A stretch of DNA of 64,000 nt from Amyloporia xantha. Lineage: Eukaryota > Basidiomycota > Agaricomycetes > Polyporales > Adustoporiaceae. The translations under genes and the position numbers were made by a program. The notes under the pieces were generated by a model. It did no database searches. It saw nothing but the letters and a program-made list of their open reading frames with translations, and had not been told where the DNA came from. Positions 1 to 11,503 of this stretch are shown here, in pieces. The stretch covers positions 434,001 through 498,000 of the forward strand of contig JAYKKR010000025.1 in the NCBI GenBank assembly GCA_036971615.1, in the 5' to 3' direction. Position 1 is the first letter of the stretch; each line of letters begins with the position of its first letter.

Positions 1-1280
1 GAAGTTGGGCTGAACTGATTCTATATGCGCAGCTCGGCAACATGCGTAGCATTGAATGTACATCCGAGATGCACTCAGTTCAAATTCGCTTTTCGCCAAC
101 ATGGTTTGATTTATGAGCATCTTGCAAATTAGATGATGTCACTTACCACGCAGCTAGCTCAGCCGACTATGTTACTGCCTATATGCTGTCTGACATTCGT
201 TAGCCTTCTGCAGCTTCATCCGTTACCCTAGAGTACGGATACTCAAAGGTGTTCTAGTTGAGAGCAAGTGGATTTGATGGGCTCAAAGTCGACCCGCAAT
301 AGTACATTTCTCATTCGTAAGTTCTCGTGATATCGATCGCTTCTGTTGAATATGCTGATTTGCATTGTCCGACAGTCGCCGAATCTGCTGGGAGCCCGCA
401 GCTGAAGAACCGCCAGGTATGTGAAAATAAATACAAATTTCACTGTGCGGTCTTCCGCAAAAGGGTTCTGTTTTAACGCAATGTGCATGCTGTTTCCTAG
501 CGCCTGCTCTGTAGAAGCTGATCACGGTTCCTATTGCATCTGATACATTTATTTCGCGCAACCTGCCGTATCCACTTAGTCCAATTTGGTCGCAAGACAC
601 CATCAGTACGGAATGCAATCAAAGACATCCCGAAGAACACAAGGGTCAGTGAGTCTGATTCTAACTCTGTATATCTATATTGTATCGGATTTCTCAGGAC
701 TTGACTATGCTTCCAAATTTGCGAATATTGATGAGCATTTTCACAGACATAATGTGGCATTTGAGACCAGCTGGATCCGATCAACAAGAAATTTCCACCA
801 GGCTTGACTGTATAGTACACAATGCAGACCGTGCCAATCCAAGCAAACATGGCCACAGATCTTTCGGAGGATCAAAGGACGGCTCGATGACGAAGTAGTT
901 CCCGTAGGTCATATACATATCGACGAACAATACATTTTTCTTGAATTTGCCTGCTGAGAAGTGCTCATGTAAGTTTATTGCCTTTACTCGCTCCATCAAG
1001 ACTGTCTGACGTACGATTTAGATCATCAACTCCTGAATTGCCGTTGCCGTACATGACACGACGGGCAACTTGACGCCGTGCTGTAAATCCATCTTACCCT
1101 GGATTTTAGATTGCAGCAGATTTTGTCGAAGACTGGGCGTAGCTCTGGAGGTCCAGCTGATAGCCCAGTAATGGATTAATTGAACGGACAGTTTTTACCT
1201 GGGCGCCGTTGTGATATGATGGATATACGGGTGCCTGTAACCCCCAGCTATCAAGCTGCGGGTAAGGCACATGGCGATAT
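1..1280. other. Left-edge region without a confident gene
   Basis: Only short open frames are seen. On the minus strand, pieces at about 497-999 look partly coding: a hydrophobic run near 800-856 and a Tyr- and Pro-rich stretch near 830-960. I could not join them into one gene with good splice sites. They may be a remnant of a membrane-protein gene, but I do not recognise a family. Confidence 0.3.
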
Positions 1281-1289
1281 ATGGTAGGC

Positions 1290-1860
1290 CCTACCAGCAC
1301 CGATACTGCTTACCAGGGTGTGCTGATAGTGGAAGGCGACAGAGTCAAGAAAGATCATGCCATCGTTCTCAGGAGATTGGTGTCAAGATACATTCACATT
1401 CAGGGTCGAGGTATTTTACGCACAACCTGGGAGCTGAGCGCTGACCGAAACTCACAACGATCCACCTTTAGTCACGAGCGTTCGGGTAAACTTGATGAGT
1501 TTTCTGTGCGGTTCGTGCTTGTATCAGTGAATGTGACATCGTTTATCTAACGCCAAGTCAGTGTGTCAGTATTACAATTTCCCTCCGTCAAACCACCGTC
1601 TGATGCTACGATTTCTTTCCGGAAATATAGCATGAGGGCGCGCCGCGTTAATTTCCCCTTATCCACGTCGTCGAATTCGAGCTAATCGTTGCGCTTGACA
1701 AGATCATCAGAGGATCCATCGCTGCGCAGCGTCCCCTTACTTGCAGTGAATGGCCGAAGAGAATCAGATGTTCCTCTTGATCAAGCGCTATCAGTGACTT
1801 TACTAGTGGACAGCTGGATCATTGCGGTTAACGTGTGAACTCTGAACAAGTGGACTGATA
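1290..1860 (+). pseudogene. Relic of a cytochrome P450 3' end
   Basis: This stretch aligns by eye with the last four exons of the intact P450 downstream (about 7960-8470). Matching blocks include the VKKD exon start (near 1345), the intron text with GAGCTGAGCG (near 1430), the heme-loop region (near 1490), and the terminal exon (about 1665-1800), ending in CTCTTGATCAAGCGCTATCA in both copies. Similarity continues past the stop codon to about 1840. The relic has lost its reading frame: stops and indels break every exon and the heme-binding Cys loop is not preserved. I infer an old tandem P450 duplicate of which only the 3' part is recognisable. Earlier exons were not found in 1-1280. Confidence 0.75.
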
Positions 1861-1869
1861 CCAACTCAA

Positions 1870-2490
1870 TTGTTTCAATGTCATGCCCGTATGTGCCTCT
1901 CTTTCACCCCTCTATCATCTCCTGCGTCCTCCTGCTCATAGTCATGTAGGCTTATGAGCAACAGATGTGCTCGACATCCGTCCGTACAGTCTATTCAGAG
2001 TTATGCCTAAGGGGTCCTATCGATTTTTGAGTCTCCCAAGCGTGCTTGAATGGATCGTGGGTGAGTATCACTTATCGTCCTGGACTTGTACACGGTAGTC
2101 ACCGCTATGCACGTCGTTGCAATGACTGGGCCGTTATATAACATCTATAACGAAAATAGTCAAGTTACTGCCTTTTTTCTCTCAACCAACTCTACACAAT
2201 CAGTACTAGCGCGTCCTATTGGCGATTTGCTCATGCCGATTTCCTTCTCAGCTTTGACTCCCCGGATGGGCGCCTTCATGGAATTTTTTGCAACCAGTCT
2301 TACACGATATCGACTTTCACTATCCCGAGTGTCATTGCAAAGGCCAGATCAAACACGACGTATTGCAGTAGTACAAGCATAGCAAAGTATAACGTACCAA
2401 AAATGCAAGATATATACATCATACAAGGTCAAACTGTGTCGTCTGTGGTACTTGACATTGATCAGATGATCCCCATCATCTCTCGATTTT
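1870..2490. other. Intergenic, nothing recognised
   Basis: Between the P450 relic and the kinase gene on the opposite strand. A 98-codon open frame (2086-2382, plus) shows no recognisable motif and is probably chance. Confidence 0.4.
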
Positions 2491-2497
2491 GCGGCCC

Positions 2498-5144
2498 TTA
2501 ATCGTGATTTGGTGACGGGTCCCGTTCCACTGTATCAGTAAGCCTTGGTCTTTTTGTCAAAACCGCTTGCCCCAATACTGGAGTAGAAGAACTCCCAGAT
2601 GCTCCAGCATCCTGTCCAACTGATCCATGATCCGATTCTGGTTCTTCAATCTTTCGCTTTCCTTCGCTTTCGGTCCGTCCGGAAGTAGGCTGAGTGGCGC
2701 TGGCGTAGCCGGCTATTGGTTCGCTCATGTTCCACAGGATCGGTCCAAATCACAGATCTCGATGTCCTCTGTCGAGTCAGTGGAGACTTTACTGAACATG
2801 CGATCGAAAACGGAGTAAAGTTGGTTCGCGCAGGTACTGTCAATTGTCTCCGGAGACCTCTCAGCTTTCCGGTAGCGTTTAGCTAGGTCGGCCCTCGTAG
2901 ATTCGAGATCTTGAGCGACAGACAACACGGACCTATGAACGTACCCGACATACTCGTAGAAGTCGTTGTGTGCAACCATGACACCGTATCTGATGCTTGA
3001 GTTGTATATCAACCTGATGGCCTGGCAGTGCTGCTCTTGCTCAGCGCGCAGTTGCGCGTGGTCTCTCAGTATAGGATCCCCGCCGACACGAACAACAATT
3101 TTGCCGAATATGGAATAGATCGCCACCCACCAGAGCGATTCGAGATTATGGAGGGGATTATAGCGAAATTGAGGTCTTGCCTTCGGAACTTGGACCGCTA
3201 TTGTATCTTCGTGAGAAGAAATTGACTCGTCGCTCTGGCTGCTCTGGCTTCCCCTTAATGATTTCTTTAGCTTGGTGCCGTCCACCTTGCGGTTAATTCT
3301 CGACGTTCTTGCGACACGGTCGGTTGACTCGGGCAAGAAGCGGTACTTCCGCGCTGCAACTTCGATCGCTATACATCCTGTTGTTCCCTATTGTGCGAAT
3401 CCTATGCGATTAGAAGCTTCACCTTAAGGAGTTGTAGTACGCACAGTACGTCTCTCTTGGGCACGCGGTTCGTCCATGCAATCCGCGCTCTCCAGATCGG
3501 CTACTTTCACTGACCACTGACCATTCTCACCATAGGCTAGGATGTTGCCAGTACTGATGTCGCGGTGAACCCAGCCAAGACTGTGCATGACGCGTAGGGC
3601 TATATAAGATACATAAATCAGCCGAGAGTTCGTTACAGAAGGATTCTTTTTTCACCTAGGGTCGCCTGACGGAGCAACTTGAAGATCTCCCCCAATGATA
3701 TCAAATGATGTATTGGTTCGCAAACTTCCTTGAAAGAAAGCGATCCATTAATGAACCATTGGATGAAAAGATATATAGTTGATAGGGGGCCTCTGGTAGT
3801 CTGCCCAAGGGCGATCGGTGTCTGCATACAGTCGCCATGTTGAAGGGTCCAGACGGACGTAAAGTTTGAACCTAGAGTAAGACTCAGGGATCTCCCTTTC
3901 CCGGGTCATAAGCTCCCGGATATGGTCTGGTTTGCCATTGATGAGAACGATTCCATCATGGAGAACCGTGAGGAAGTAGTCTGTCATCACTGTAGACATG
4001 GCTTCATCCATCTTCTTTGAACGGAGTTTCTTCAGGATGCTGCCCTCATTCATTCGGTCGGCGTCAATCCATGAGTCCTTGAGGACAGCAGGTTCTCCGC
4101 ATTCCTCGCCATTCACCAGTTTTCTTACCTCCCACATACGAGTTCCCCTCCCGCGCAATGCATTACAGCCGGGATCAGAAATCAGTCTTGTTGTACGATA
4201 CTGAACGATTTGCTCGTCTTCAGACATAATGGATATGTCAAGCCGCGGCCTCCCACTACTGTCGTATTGTATGACTCCCACATCGTCTTTGACGAGTGTT
4301 ATGGTAGGATCCCATCCCACTTCGTGTGGTTCGGCATACATAAACGAAAGGAGAATACGCACGACGGCCTTGTGGTCCTGCTCATCATGTAAGAATCAAG
4401 ATGGGCTCACGCAGAGGCGAGAACTTACCTCCACCCAGTTGATTTTGTGGCTGACAAGCAACTCTGCGCGGCTAAAGTACCAGAGTCTCATCACCGCTTT
4501 GTCAATTGTTATGCCGAAAGTGAACCGCCTCCGCGGATCTTTGCACATGCATTGGTGCATATAAGTTACTAACCACTTTTCGCACATCCTATGCCAACTT
4601 TCAGAGGTTCGACTGCCACAAGGAGTAGCTGATGACTTACATCAGCATCATCCACGTCCGAGTCGGTGTCGCATCTGTGTTTTCTGTATTCAGCGACGAG
4701 CGCAATGTCTATCCAGTCGAGTGATTCAATCGCACTGTTATTAGTCACAAAACACCCGTCTGGTTGTGCCGCTGCTATGGCAGCGTATAGACTGGCCTTG
4801 AAAACGAGGAGATGTTTGACATCCTGGATACTCCTCGCTGAGAGAATGGCCTCTCCCAAGTGCGCAAGAGGCTGACAGGTAATATCTTTGGACCCGGAAT
4901 TTTGAGATTCAGATTCGAACACTTCACAGCATTCTTCAAATATCTCAGCTCGACGTCCTGTCTTGAGTCTTTCAACAGACTCTTTTACATCTAGTCCTTC
5001 GCGAAGTCCAGGAAGAAGATTGTCAAAGAAGAACTGTACTGGGAGTTGAGGAATATAGTCTCCGAATTCATGAACAAGAGCTGCGCGTCCACTAGCAACA
5101 GCTAAGTGTGAATACGACTCAGTGTGAGTGGATATCGTCCTCAT
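2498..5144 (-). CDS. FunK1-type protein kinase
   Basis: Predicted fungal-type kinase of the FunK1 group, a family expanded in mushroom-forming fungi; substrates are unknown. Exons, reading leftwards from 5144: an N-terminal exon to about 4640; an exon with DPRRRFTFGITID (about 4396-4560); an exon with the ISDPG and WEVRKLV segments and VLKDSW (about 3748-4370); the catalytic-loop exon with LGWVHRDISTGNIL (about 3545-3595) and VADLESA at the metal-binding position, where FunK1 proteins typically have DLE rather than DFG; then GTTGCIAIEV and YNPLHNLESLWW (about 2750-3375). The C-terminal tail is Ser/Glu-rich with basic KRK and KRPRL runs and lies in another frame, most simply reached by an intron of about 80 bp near 2720-2800. 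The start at 5144 is the first in-frame ATG, but the frame stays open about 190 bp further upstream, so a further 5' exon is possible. Confidence 0.85.
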
Positions 5145-5349
5145 GATACACGGTATGTCGTTTGCAGCTAGAAATTGACAAGCAAAGTAGTCAGTGGTAG
5201 CGTGCTCAGGCTGGAAGGAGTAAATAAGCTGTGGCTCGTCGTGATTTGCGAGTGATGTGACTCCGCGTACGCCGGTGTAGAGAAACCACTGGCCAGCGGA
5301 GCGTAGTGTGCACCGATTTAAAGCCCGAGAGGTGCGATTCTAAAAGTTT

Positions 5350-6091
5350 GGGCACCGCCTGACGCGACGCGACGCGTCAGTCACGTGTACACTCAAACTG
5401 CCTCCATTGTAGCTTTAGAAATTAGGAATGATACACGAGTATTCATCCTCGTCTCACCCTGTTATCTCCAATATGGCCCTGCCTACGTGTATATATCCTA
5501 CCGCGTCGTTGTGAAAATACACCATTAGTTGAAGACAAATCTGACATCGTATGGCCATTCGATCGCGTAACATGAACGGGCCTTACACTATCGCTCACTC
5601 TACATCGCAGTATAATATTGACGCTTGTCTAACTTCCAGACGTACATAGACAAATTTAAGCTGATCAGCCAAGAAGTATCATACTACATCACCGAGCTTG
5701 CGTTCCTTCGCGGGTATTGGACGCCTAATCTACCGGCAGTGGCCGCATTTGCATGGGGATTTGATTCATTTGAATATGAACATTCACAGCCACTGAGCCA
5801 CTCCCATTGTGCGCGTACCACGGCGACACTACTGTTTGCTCCTTGTGATAGTGGCCGAAAGTCAGTGGCAGTCATATATGCTGGTCAAAGTGGAAGTTGA
5901 ATGAGACTGTAGACAGAACACTATCACAACGCAGTCAGCGACGGGCCGGGCGCAGTAGAACGGTCCATTTATAAGTCGTGGGCTCGCGCAGTTCTCAAGG
6001 CATCCATCTTACGTCCGTTTCAACAACACTCTCACTACCTGGACATCGCTCTAAATTGCAGGCCCCATTGCAGGAGGCGTGGTTCGGCAGA
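5350..6091. promoter_or_regulatory. Divergent promoter region, kinase / P450
   Basis: Non-coding stretch between the minus-strand kinase and the plus-strand P450. Near 5360-5386 there is a GACGC-type tandem ending in ACGCGT, followed by a TCACGTG E-box-like site. ACGCGT matches the MCB element known from fungal G1/S genes; use here is inference. A 91-codon open frame at 5625-5900 has no recognised domain. Confidence 0.4.
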
Positions 6092-8450
6092 ATGGCTCTA
6101 TTAACCTTAAGCTTCGAGAACGCTATGCTCTTATTGGGCGCAGCTCTGTTTGCCACTGCCGCATGGAAGCTGATCCCGATTCTCATTGCGCCTTATACGT
6201 CTACCCTGCGCTACATTCCGGGCCCACCTAGTCCTAGTTGGCTCTACGGTAATCTTAAGCAGATCTACAAAGCCGACAACTCTGTTTTGCATGAAGCGTG
6301 GGTCGAACAATACGGCCACACGATCAAGTACAAGGGCTGGGTTGGGGTCAGTGCTCCAAATTGTCCGATTTTTCCCTCGAGGTCTTTGTCCTGATAGTCC
6401 GGAAATGCAGCATGATAGGTTGTATACCGTGGACACGAGGGCGTTGCAACACATCCTGAATCACTCGAACGAGTACCAAAAGCCATCGCTTGCTCGCTTC
6501 AATCTCGGCCAGGTCTTGGGAGAAGGTGTCTTGGTTGTTGAGGGTCAGTCAGTTTGTAATGTGCACTTTGGAATGCATGGATAATAAGCGAGTTATCCTC
6601 GACGCAGGTGAAAAGCACCGTCAGCAGGTACTTTTTACGCAAGAGTGCACAAGAGACAGTGAAACTGATCGAAATTGTTATATTGTTCTCTAGAGGCGTA
6701 TTATGGTACTGTGTTTATCCTTGGATGCGAGTGATAATTAGGTCTCATCCTATTCGATGATGGGCGTACAGAATCCAGCATTTGGTCCTGCTCAAATCAG
6801 AGAACTTACCGAGATCTTCGTGAACAAAGCTAGTCAAGTAAATATTCATTCTTGTTAAATGTAATCCCCACCATTGCTAATGTTTTGCTATTAGCTTCGT
6901 GATGTCTGGAATTTTGAAATTTCCAAGACTGGCGAGCCCGCCCGCATCGATATTCTCAAGGGATTGAGCAAGATGACGCTCGATGTCATCGGACTAGCAG
7001 GCGAGGATAACCTATTCCCGACACGATTGCCACACATATTGACTGGACCGCGCCTTTTAAGGATTCAACTATGATTTCAACTCGTTGAATATCAATGGTA
7101 AACCCAATGAGCTCAACGCGGCATTTGAGACCATGTTCCGATCGACGACGAGCTTTTCTATTTTCCCTATGCTGCAGGCCTTTATCCCACCGCTCCGCCT
7201 TATTGTACGTTTTAATCGAGCTCTATGACCTTCTCACATCGGGCTCATTCTCTGGTTTTTAGCCTGACAGCCGTTCGAGGAAGGTGTCTGCTGCTCGGAA
7301 AGCGATGAAACGTATTGGTATGCAACTCATCGCCGAGAAAAAGGCGGAGATTAGGAAGGCCGCTGCTACTGGAGAGAAGGGCGATGAGATGCTTCATAGC
7401 CGCGACCTGCTGACTCTACTCATCAAGGCAAATATGGCCACGGATCTACCGGAGAATCAGAGATTGTCGGATGAGGATGTGTTGGCCCGTAAGCCATTCC
7501 TGCATTTTCCGGCCACATATTTTAGCTGAACTGTTTGTCGCAGAGGTTCCGACGTAGGTTGTTGTTCAGTCCGCAGCGCGGATTACGCTTAATGTGTGTT
7601 GCCAATCTCTAGGTTCCTTGTTGCCGGACATGAAACCACCAGTAACGCCACGGCATGGTGCATATTCGCGCTCACTCAGGATCTAGAAGTGCAACAGAAG
7701 CTGCGCGAGGAGCTTTGGAGCATTCCTACGGAGAACCCCACCATGGATGAATTGAACGAGCTACCTTACCTCGATGCTGTGGTACGCGAGACCATGCGAG
7801 TTCATGCGCCCGTCCCGTCAACCATCAGGATTGCCACGGTGGACGACGTTATTCCTCTTAATACCCCGTTCGTCGACGTTCACGGGCAGGTGCATGACAG
7901 TATACGGTACGCTGTGCGGAACCGATGTTGTCACGCTGGCATGCTGATCAACGACGTGGTGCAGTGTCAAGAAGGACGATCCCATATTCATCCCTATCTT
8001 GGCCTTGAACAGATCAAAGGAAATTTGGGGCGAAGATGCATTTGAATTCAAGTTGAGCCACCCCACATCAGTCCTAGGAGCTGAGCGTTGATCCAATGCC
8101 ACATAGACCCGAACGATGGGAGTCGATTCCAGAAACGAGCCAAAGCATTCCGGGGGTATGGGCGAACTTGCTGAGCTTCTTGGGCGGTCCACGCGCGTGC
8201 ATAGGCTATCGCTTCTCTATCGTCGAGTGAGTGGTACAGGTCCTCATGCATAAATCCGCTGAAACTTCTTCGAAAACACAGGATGAAGGCGCTGATGTTC
8301 ACTCTGGTTCGCGCCTTTGAATTCGAACTGGCAGTTGCACCCGACGAGATCATCAAGAAGTCCGTCGCCGTGCAGCGTCCCCTCGTTCGCAGTGAAATGG
8401 ACAAAGGGAACCAGATGCCGCTCTTGATCAAGCGCTATCAGCGACTCTAG
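6092..8450 (+). CDS. Cytochrome P450 monooxygenase, 13 exons
   Basis: Heme-thiolate monooxygenase, probably ER-anchored; substrate unknown. I resolved 13 exons that join in frame to 546 aa: 6092-6346, 6411-6543, 6608-6627, 6694-6705, 6772-6837, 6895-7000, 7062-7204, 7263-7488, 7544-7553, 7613-7906, 7965-8051, 8107-8226, 8282-8450. Hallmarks: N-terminal hydrophobic anchor, then the proline hinge [10 protein letters not shown]-helix AGHETTS; ExxR as ETMR; PERW; heme loop [10 protein letters not shown] with the Cys ligand. Three exons are tiny (20, 12 and 10 nt), and the intron at 7001-7061 starts with GC instead of GT. Without the micro-exons the HRQQRRIMNPAF and LAQVPTFLVAG joins would fail, which is why I trust them. 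The gene appears intact. A decayed paralogue lies at 1290-1860, on the far side of the kinase gene. Clan or CYP number not assigned. Confidence 0.93.
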
Positions 8451-8972
8451 ACAGCCGGACCAACGCGGTTATCGTGCGATCACATAGATTGCTGTTGCCG
8501 CGTAATCCTATGTTTTCAATGAGTTACCAGTGTGTGGACCTTCATCTTTGCCTGTAATGTACCACTATCCGATATCAGTGTATGTATACTACATGGACGC
8601 TCAGCACTTTGCACGTGCCTAAACTTCGGGTGAGTGTTGCTATCATGCCAGATGCGTCGTTTTATTACATGGTAAACGCGCGAAGATTGCGAAGATGATG
8701 CAAGTCCACAAATCAAAATCTCGCTAACAGCTTCATACCCCTATAGGCACTGCTGCGAAGATTGCGCAGTGTTACCGCCTATACAACCGCTTTCGCTCCC
8801 TTCTTCTCAGGGCATCTAGACGGCACCAGGTACGATTCAAGAGTTTCTTTCGCAGGCGTCGGAGCATCTCGCACAAGAACATGCGCGTCGCCAATATCAT
8901 ATGCGATGGGAACAATTTCTGACGCGGTCCTCGCCTCCTCTCTACTCCGCTATCAATTACACCCATTTCCTT
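8451..8972. other. Convergent 3' intergenic region
   Basis: Lies between the P450 stop and the stop of the minus-strand UPF0261 gene. No gene seen; presumably holds both 3' UTRs. Confidence 0.5.
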
Positions 8973-10268
8973 TCACATCTCTTGTAAAGGTTTCAAGTCC
9001 AGCATCTCGATAAGCCTCCCAACCATACCCTCCACGAATTGCGGGTCGTTTATGTCCCGGTCCTCCTCCACAATCTTGATGGAGCTGTGACTCAAACCCT
9101 CTTTCACTGCCGAGAACAGGGCTTGATCTGCTTCAGGGTCACAGAAAGGCGCATCTTGCACGCTGAGAGCGCTCACGCCACGCTTAGGAATCCACACCTC
9201 GGTACAATCAGGATCCGCGTCCTTCAGACGTTCCGCGACCTGCCTGCCGAGCACGGTGCAGTCTTTGGGCGATGTTCGCATCAACGTCATGCTCGGGTTG
9301 TGCTGGAACAAATTACGTCCTTCGTATTGTCCAGGTACAGTCGCTCGTGGACCGAAGTTCGCCATATCGAGTGCACCGAGAGACACGACCTGTGGAATGC
9401 GCGCTCCTGCAGCTGCGGTAAGACGCGAATCTCCCGCGCTGAGAACGCCGCCGACAAGGGCGTCCGCGAGCTCAGTGGTAGTGAGGTCGAGAATGCCTGC
9501 CCAAAACCGAGAGGTAGCCAGCCGCTCCAGCGCTCGGCCGCCGGCACCTGTCGCATGGAAGACATACGTCGTGCACGGGTAGGAAGAGAGCAGAGAACGC
9601 GCGTGTGTCACTGCTGGCGTGGTCACTCCGAACATGGTAATGGCGATGCGTTTGTTTCCCGGAGATGAGGAAGGAAGGCCACTAGTTGGAGATGGAGGAT
9701 TCGAGCGAAGGAGACGACTGTACTGAGCTCGAGCCATTCCCGCAATGGCCCCAGCCGTATTATCGAGGACAGGACTGAGGATATCATTCAACCCGGCGAT
9801 GTCTACCACACTATGCATCATAGCAAGGTCTGACTCGCCGACGTATGGACGAACATCTCCTGCAGCCATGGTGCTCACTATGAGCTTCGGGAAGCCGAGC
9901 GGAAGAGCGGCACGCATCACCTCCGCACCCAGGGATGAGCCACCGCTGCCCCCCATAGACAGCGCTGCATGGATGGCATGCGAGGCATGAAGAGAGGCCA
10001 CAAGAGGTATGGTGTGCTGAATGAGTGTGGATATAAGCTCGCCGCGCGGAAGGGCAGAGAGGTCAGCAGGGGCAGGCATGCCCGAGGAGGCGAATATGTC
10101 AGAGTGCGAGATAGATATGGATGGATGAGTGCACGGCGTGCGGCCTACGTCGATGAGTTTGCATTCAACGCCGTACTCCCCGATGAGCTTGTCGTGAACA
10201 TAAAGCAGCTCTTCCAGCTTCGTATCGCAAGTTCCAATAAGAGCGACAGTGGGGGACGATCCGGCCAT
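8973..10268 (-). CDS. UPF0261 / Tm-1 N-terminal-like ATP-binding protein
   Basis: Single uninterrupted exon of 431 aa; ATG at 10268. It opens with VALIGTCDTKLEEL, the typical start of UPF0261 proteins (the N-terminal part of the plant Tm-1 protein), then shows a Gly/Ser-rich loop (SMGGSGGSSLG) and FPKLIVSTMAAGDV, followed by a second Rossmann-like half with IAITMFGVTTPAV and FHATGAGGRALERL. Biochemical role in fungi is not settled; an ATP-dependent role is inferred from the plant protein. It is divergently paired with the gene at 10551, which encodes the other half of Tm-1-like proteins, suggesting co-regulation and a joint function. A 209-codon open frame on the opposite strand here is an antisense shadow. 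Confidence 0.93.
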   Translation of the reverse strand: MAGSSPTVALIGTCDTKLEELLYVHDKLIGEYGVECKLIDVGRTPCTHPSISISHSDIFASSGMPAPADLSALPRGELISTLIQHTIPLVASLHASHAIHAALSMGGSGGSSLGAEVMRAALPLGFPKLIVSTMAAGDVRPYVGESDLAMMHSVVDIAGLNDILSPVLDNTAGAIAGMARAQYSRLLRSNPPSPTSGLPSSSPGNKRIAITMFGVTTPAVTHARSLLSSYPCTTYVFHATGAGGRALERLATSRFWAGILDLTTTELADALVGGVLSAGDSRLTAAAGARIPQVVSLGALDMANFGPRATVPGQYEGRNLFQHNPSMTLMRTSPKDCTVLGRQVAERLKDADPDCTEVWIPKRGVSALSVQDAPFCDPEADQALFSAVKEGLSHSSIKIVEEDRDINDPQFVEGMVGRLIEMLDLKPLQEM

Positions 10269-10550
10269 GGTATATAGGATGATAGGTAATGAGGTGAGAG
10301 CGATACATATTACCTTGAGAGCTGTGGATTAGAAACACAAGAACGCATTACCTTCCCGCAAGCCCACTCGTCATACTATTGGCACCTGACGAGGAAGTCT
10401 GCAAAACGGGAAGACGGCCTGCCGACAGAACAGACACACATGACGTTATTCATGAGGGTGGTGTCACGGACTCAGGTCTCCCAGACGGATATCCGGGCAT
10501 CCCTCTAATAGGCCCCGGATACAAACGTATCTCTCCCATCTACTGTGACC
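10269..10550. promoter_or_regulatory. Bidirectional promoter of the Tm-1-like pair
   Basis: 282 bp between two divergent ATGs (10268 minus, 10551 plus). It must hold both promoters. No clear TATA box is seen. The plus-strand frame is open through much of it, but the ATG at 10551 gives the family-like N-terminus. Confidence 0.6.
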
Positions 10551-11503
10551 ATGTCTCGTCCTACCAACAGAGAACAGGCACTTCGGCGTCTTCGCGAGAC
10601 CATTGCATCTGGGAAGATCATCCTCGGTGCCGGAGCAGGTACGAAAGCGGAATTAGAAGCAAAGTCTGGAGTGACGCCAACTCACTCATAATAGGCATCG
10701 GGCTCTCAGCGAAGTTCATCGAGAAAGGTGGCGCGGACCTCATCGTACTCTACAACAGTGGTCGCTTCCGTATGGCAGGCAGAGGATCACTGGCTGGCCT
10801 CATGCCCTATGGGGATGCTAATGCCATAGTCCTGGAAATGGTTCGTCTGTGGTATCGACCCTGCTTTCCCGAGTGTTGCCTTATACATCACCATCAGGCA
10901 AACGAAGTACTTCCCGTTGTGGAACATGCAGGAGTCCTCGCTGGTGTCTGCGGCACAGACCCGTTTCGCTCGATGTCGCGTTTCCTGCGTCAGCTAGCAG
11001 ATATCGGCTTCTGCGGTGTGCAGAATTTCCCCACAGTCGGCCTCATTGATGGGAATTTTCGTCAGAATCTTGAAGAGACGGGAATGGGCTACGCACTAGA
11101 AGTTGACATGATCCGTGAGGCACACCAGCTCGGGCTGCTTACCACCCCATATGTCTTCAATATCGCAGAAGCAGAAGCCATGACGCGCGCGGGGGCCGAC
11201 GTCCTTGTCGTACATATGGGATTAACGACGTCGGGTAGCATCGGGGCCAAGACCAGCGTCACACTGGATGACTGTGTCAGCACGATCCAGGGTTGTAGAG
11301 ATGCTGCAGTGAAGATTAATCCGGAGATCATCGTTTTATGTCATGGTGGCCCAATCGCAAGAGCGGAGGATGCACAGTACGTGCTGAGCAGGACTAGGGG
11401 AGTGCATGGGTTTTTTGGTGCATCTAGCATGGAGAGATTGCCTGCTGAGATCGCCATCGAGGAGAACACGAAGGCGTTCAAACAGCTGCAGACAGGGGCT
11501 TAG
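10551..11503 (+). CDS. TIM-barrel PEP-hydrolase-like protein (Tm-1 C-terminal-like)
   Basis: Three exons, 10551-10638, 10695-10840 and 10898-11503, join in frame to 279 aa. The protein reads as a TIM-barrel of the phosphoenolpyruvate hydrolase-like family: [96 protein letters not shown], and ILCHGG-type loop VLCHGGPI, ending [13 protein letters not shown]. In plants this domain is fused behind the UPF0261 domain as Tm-1; here the two halves are separate genes, head to head. Reaction not established; the name reflects fold similarity. The start at 10551 was chosen because the upstream frame has no conserved residues and the first intron (10639-10694) restores the GAGAG-IG join. Confidence 0.9.

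Noticed and set aside
7280..7530. P450 as a pseudogene because open frames break several times
   Set aside because: All breaks are explained by introns and three micro-exons; the total joins in frame to 546 aa with all hallmarks.
9039..9668. 209-codon plus-strand frame
   Set aside because: Antisense to the single-exon UPF0261 gene, whose frame carries the conserved motifs.
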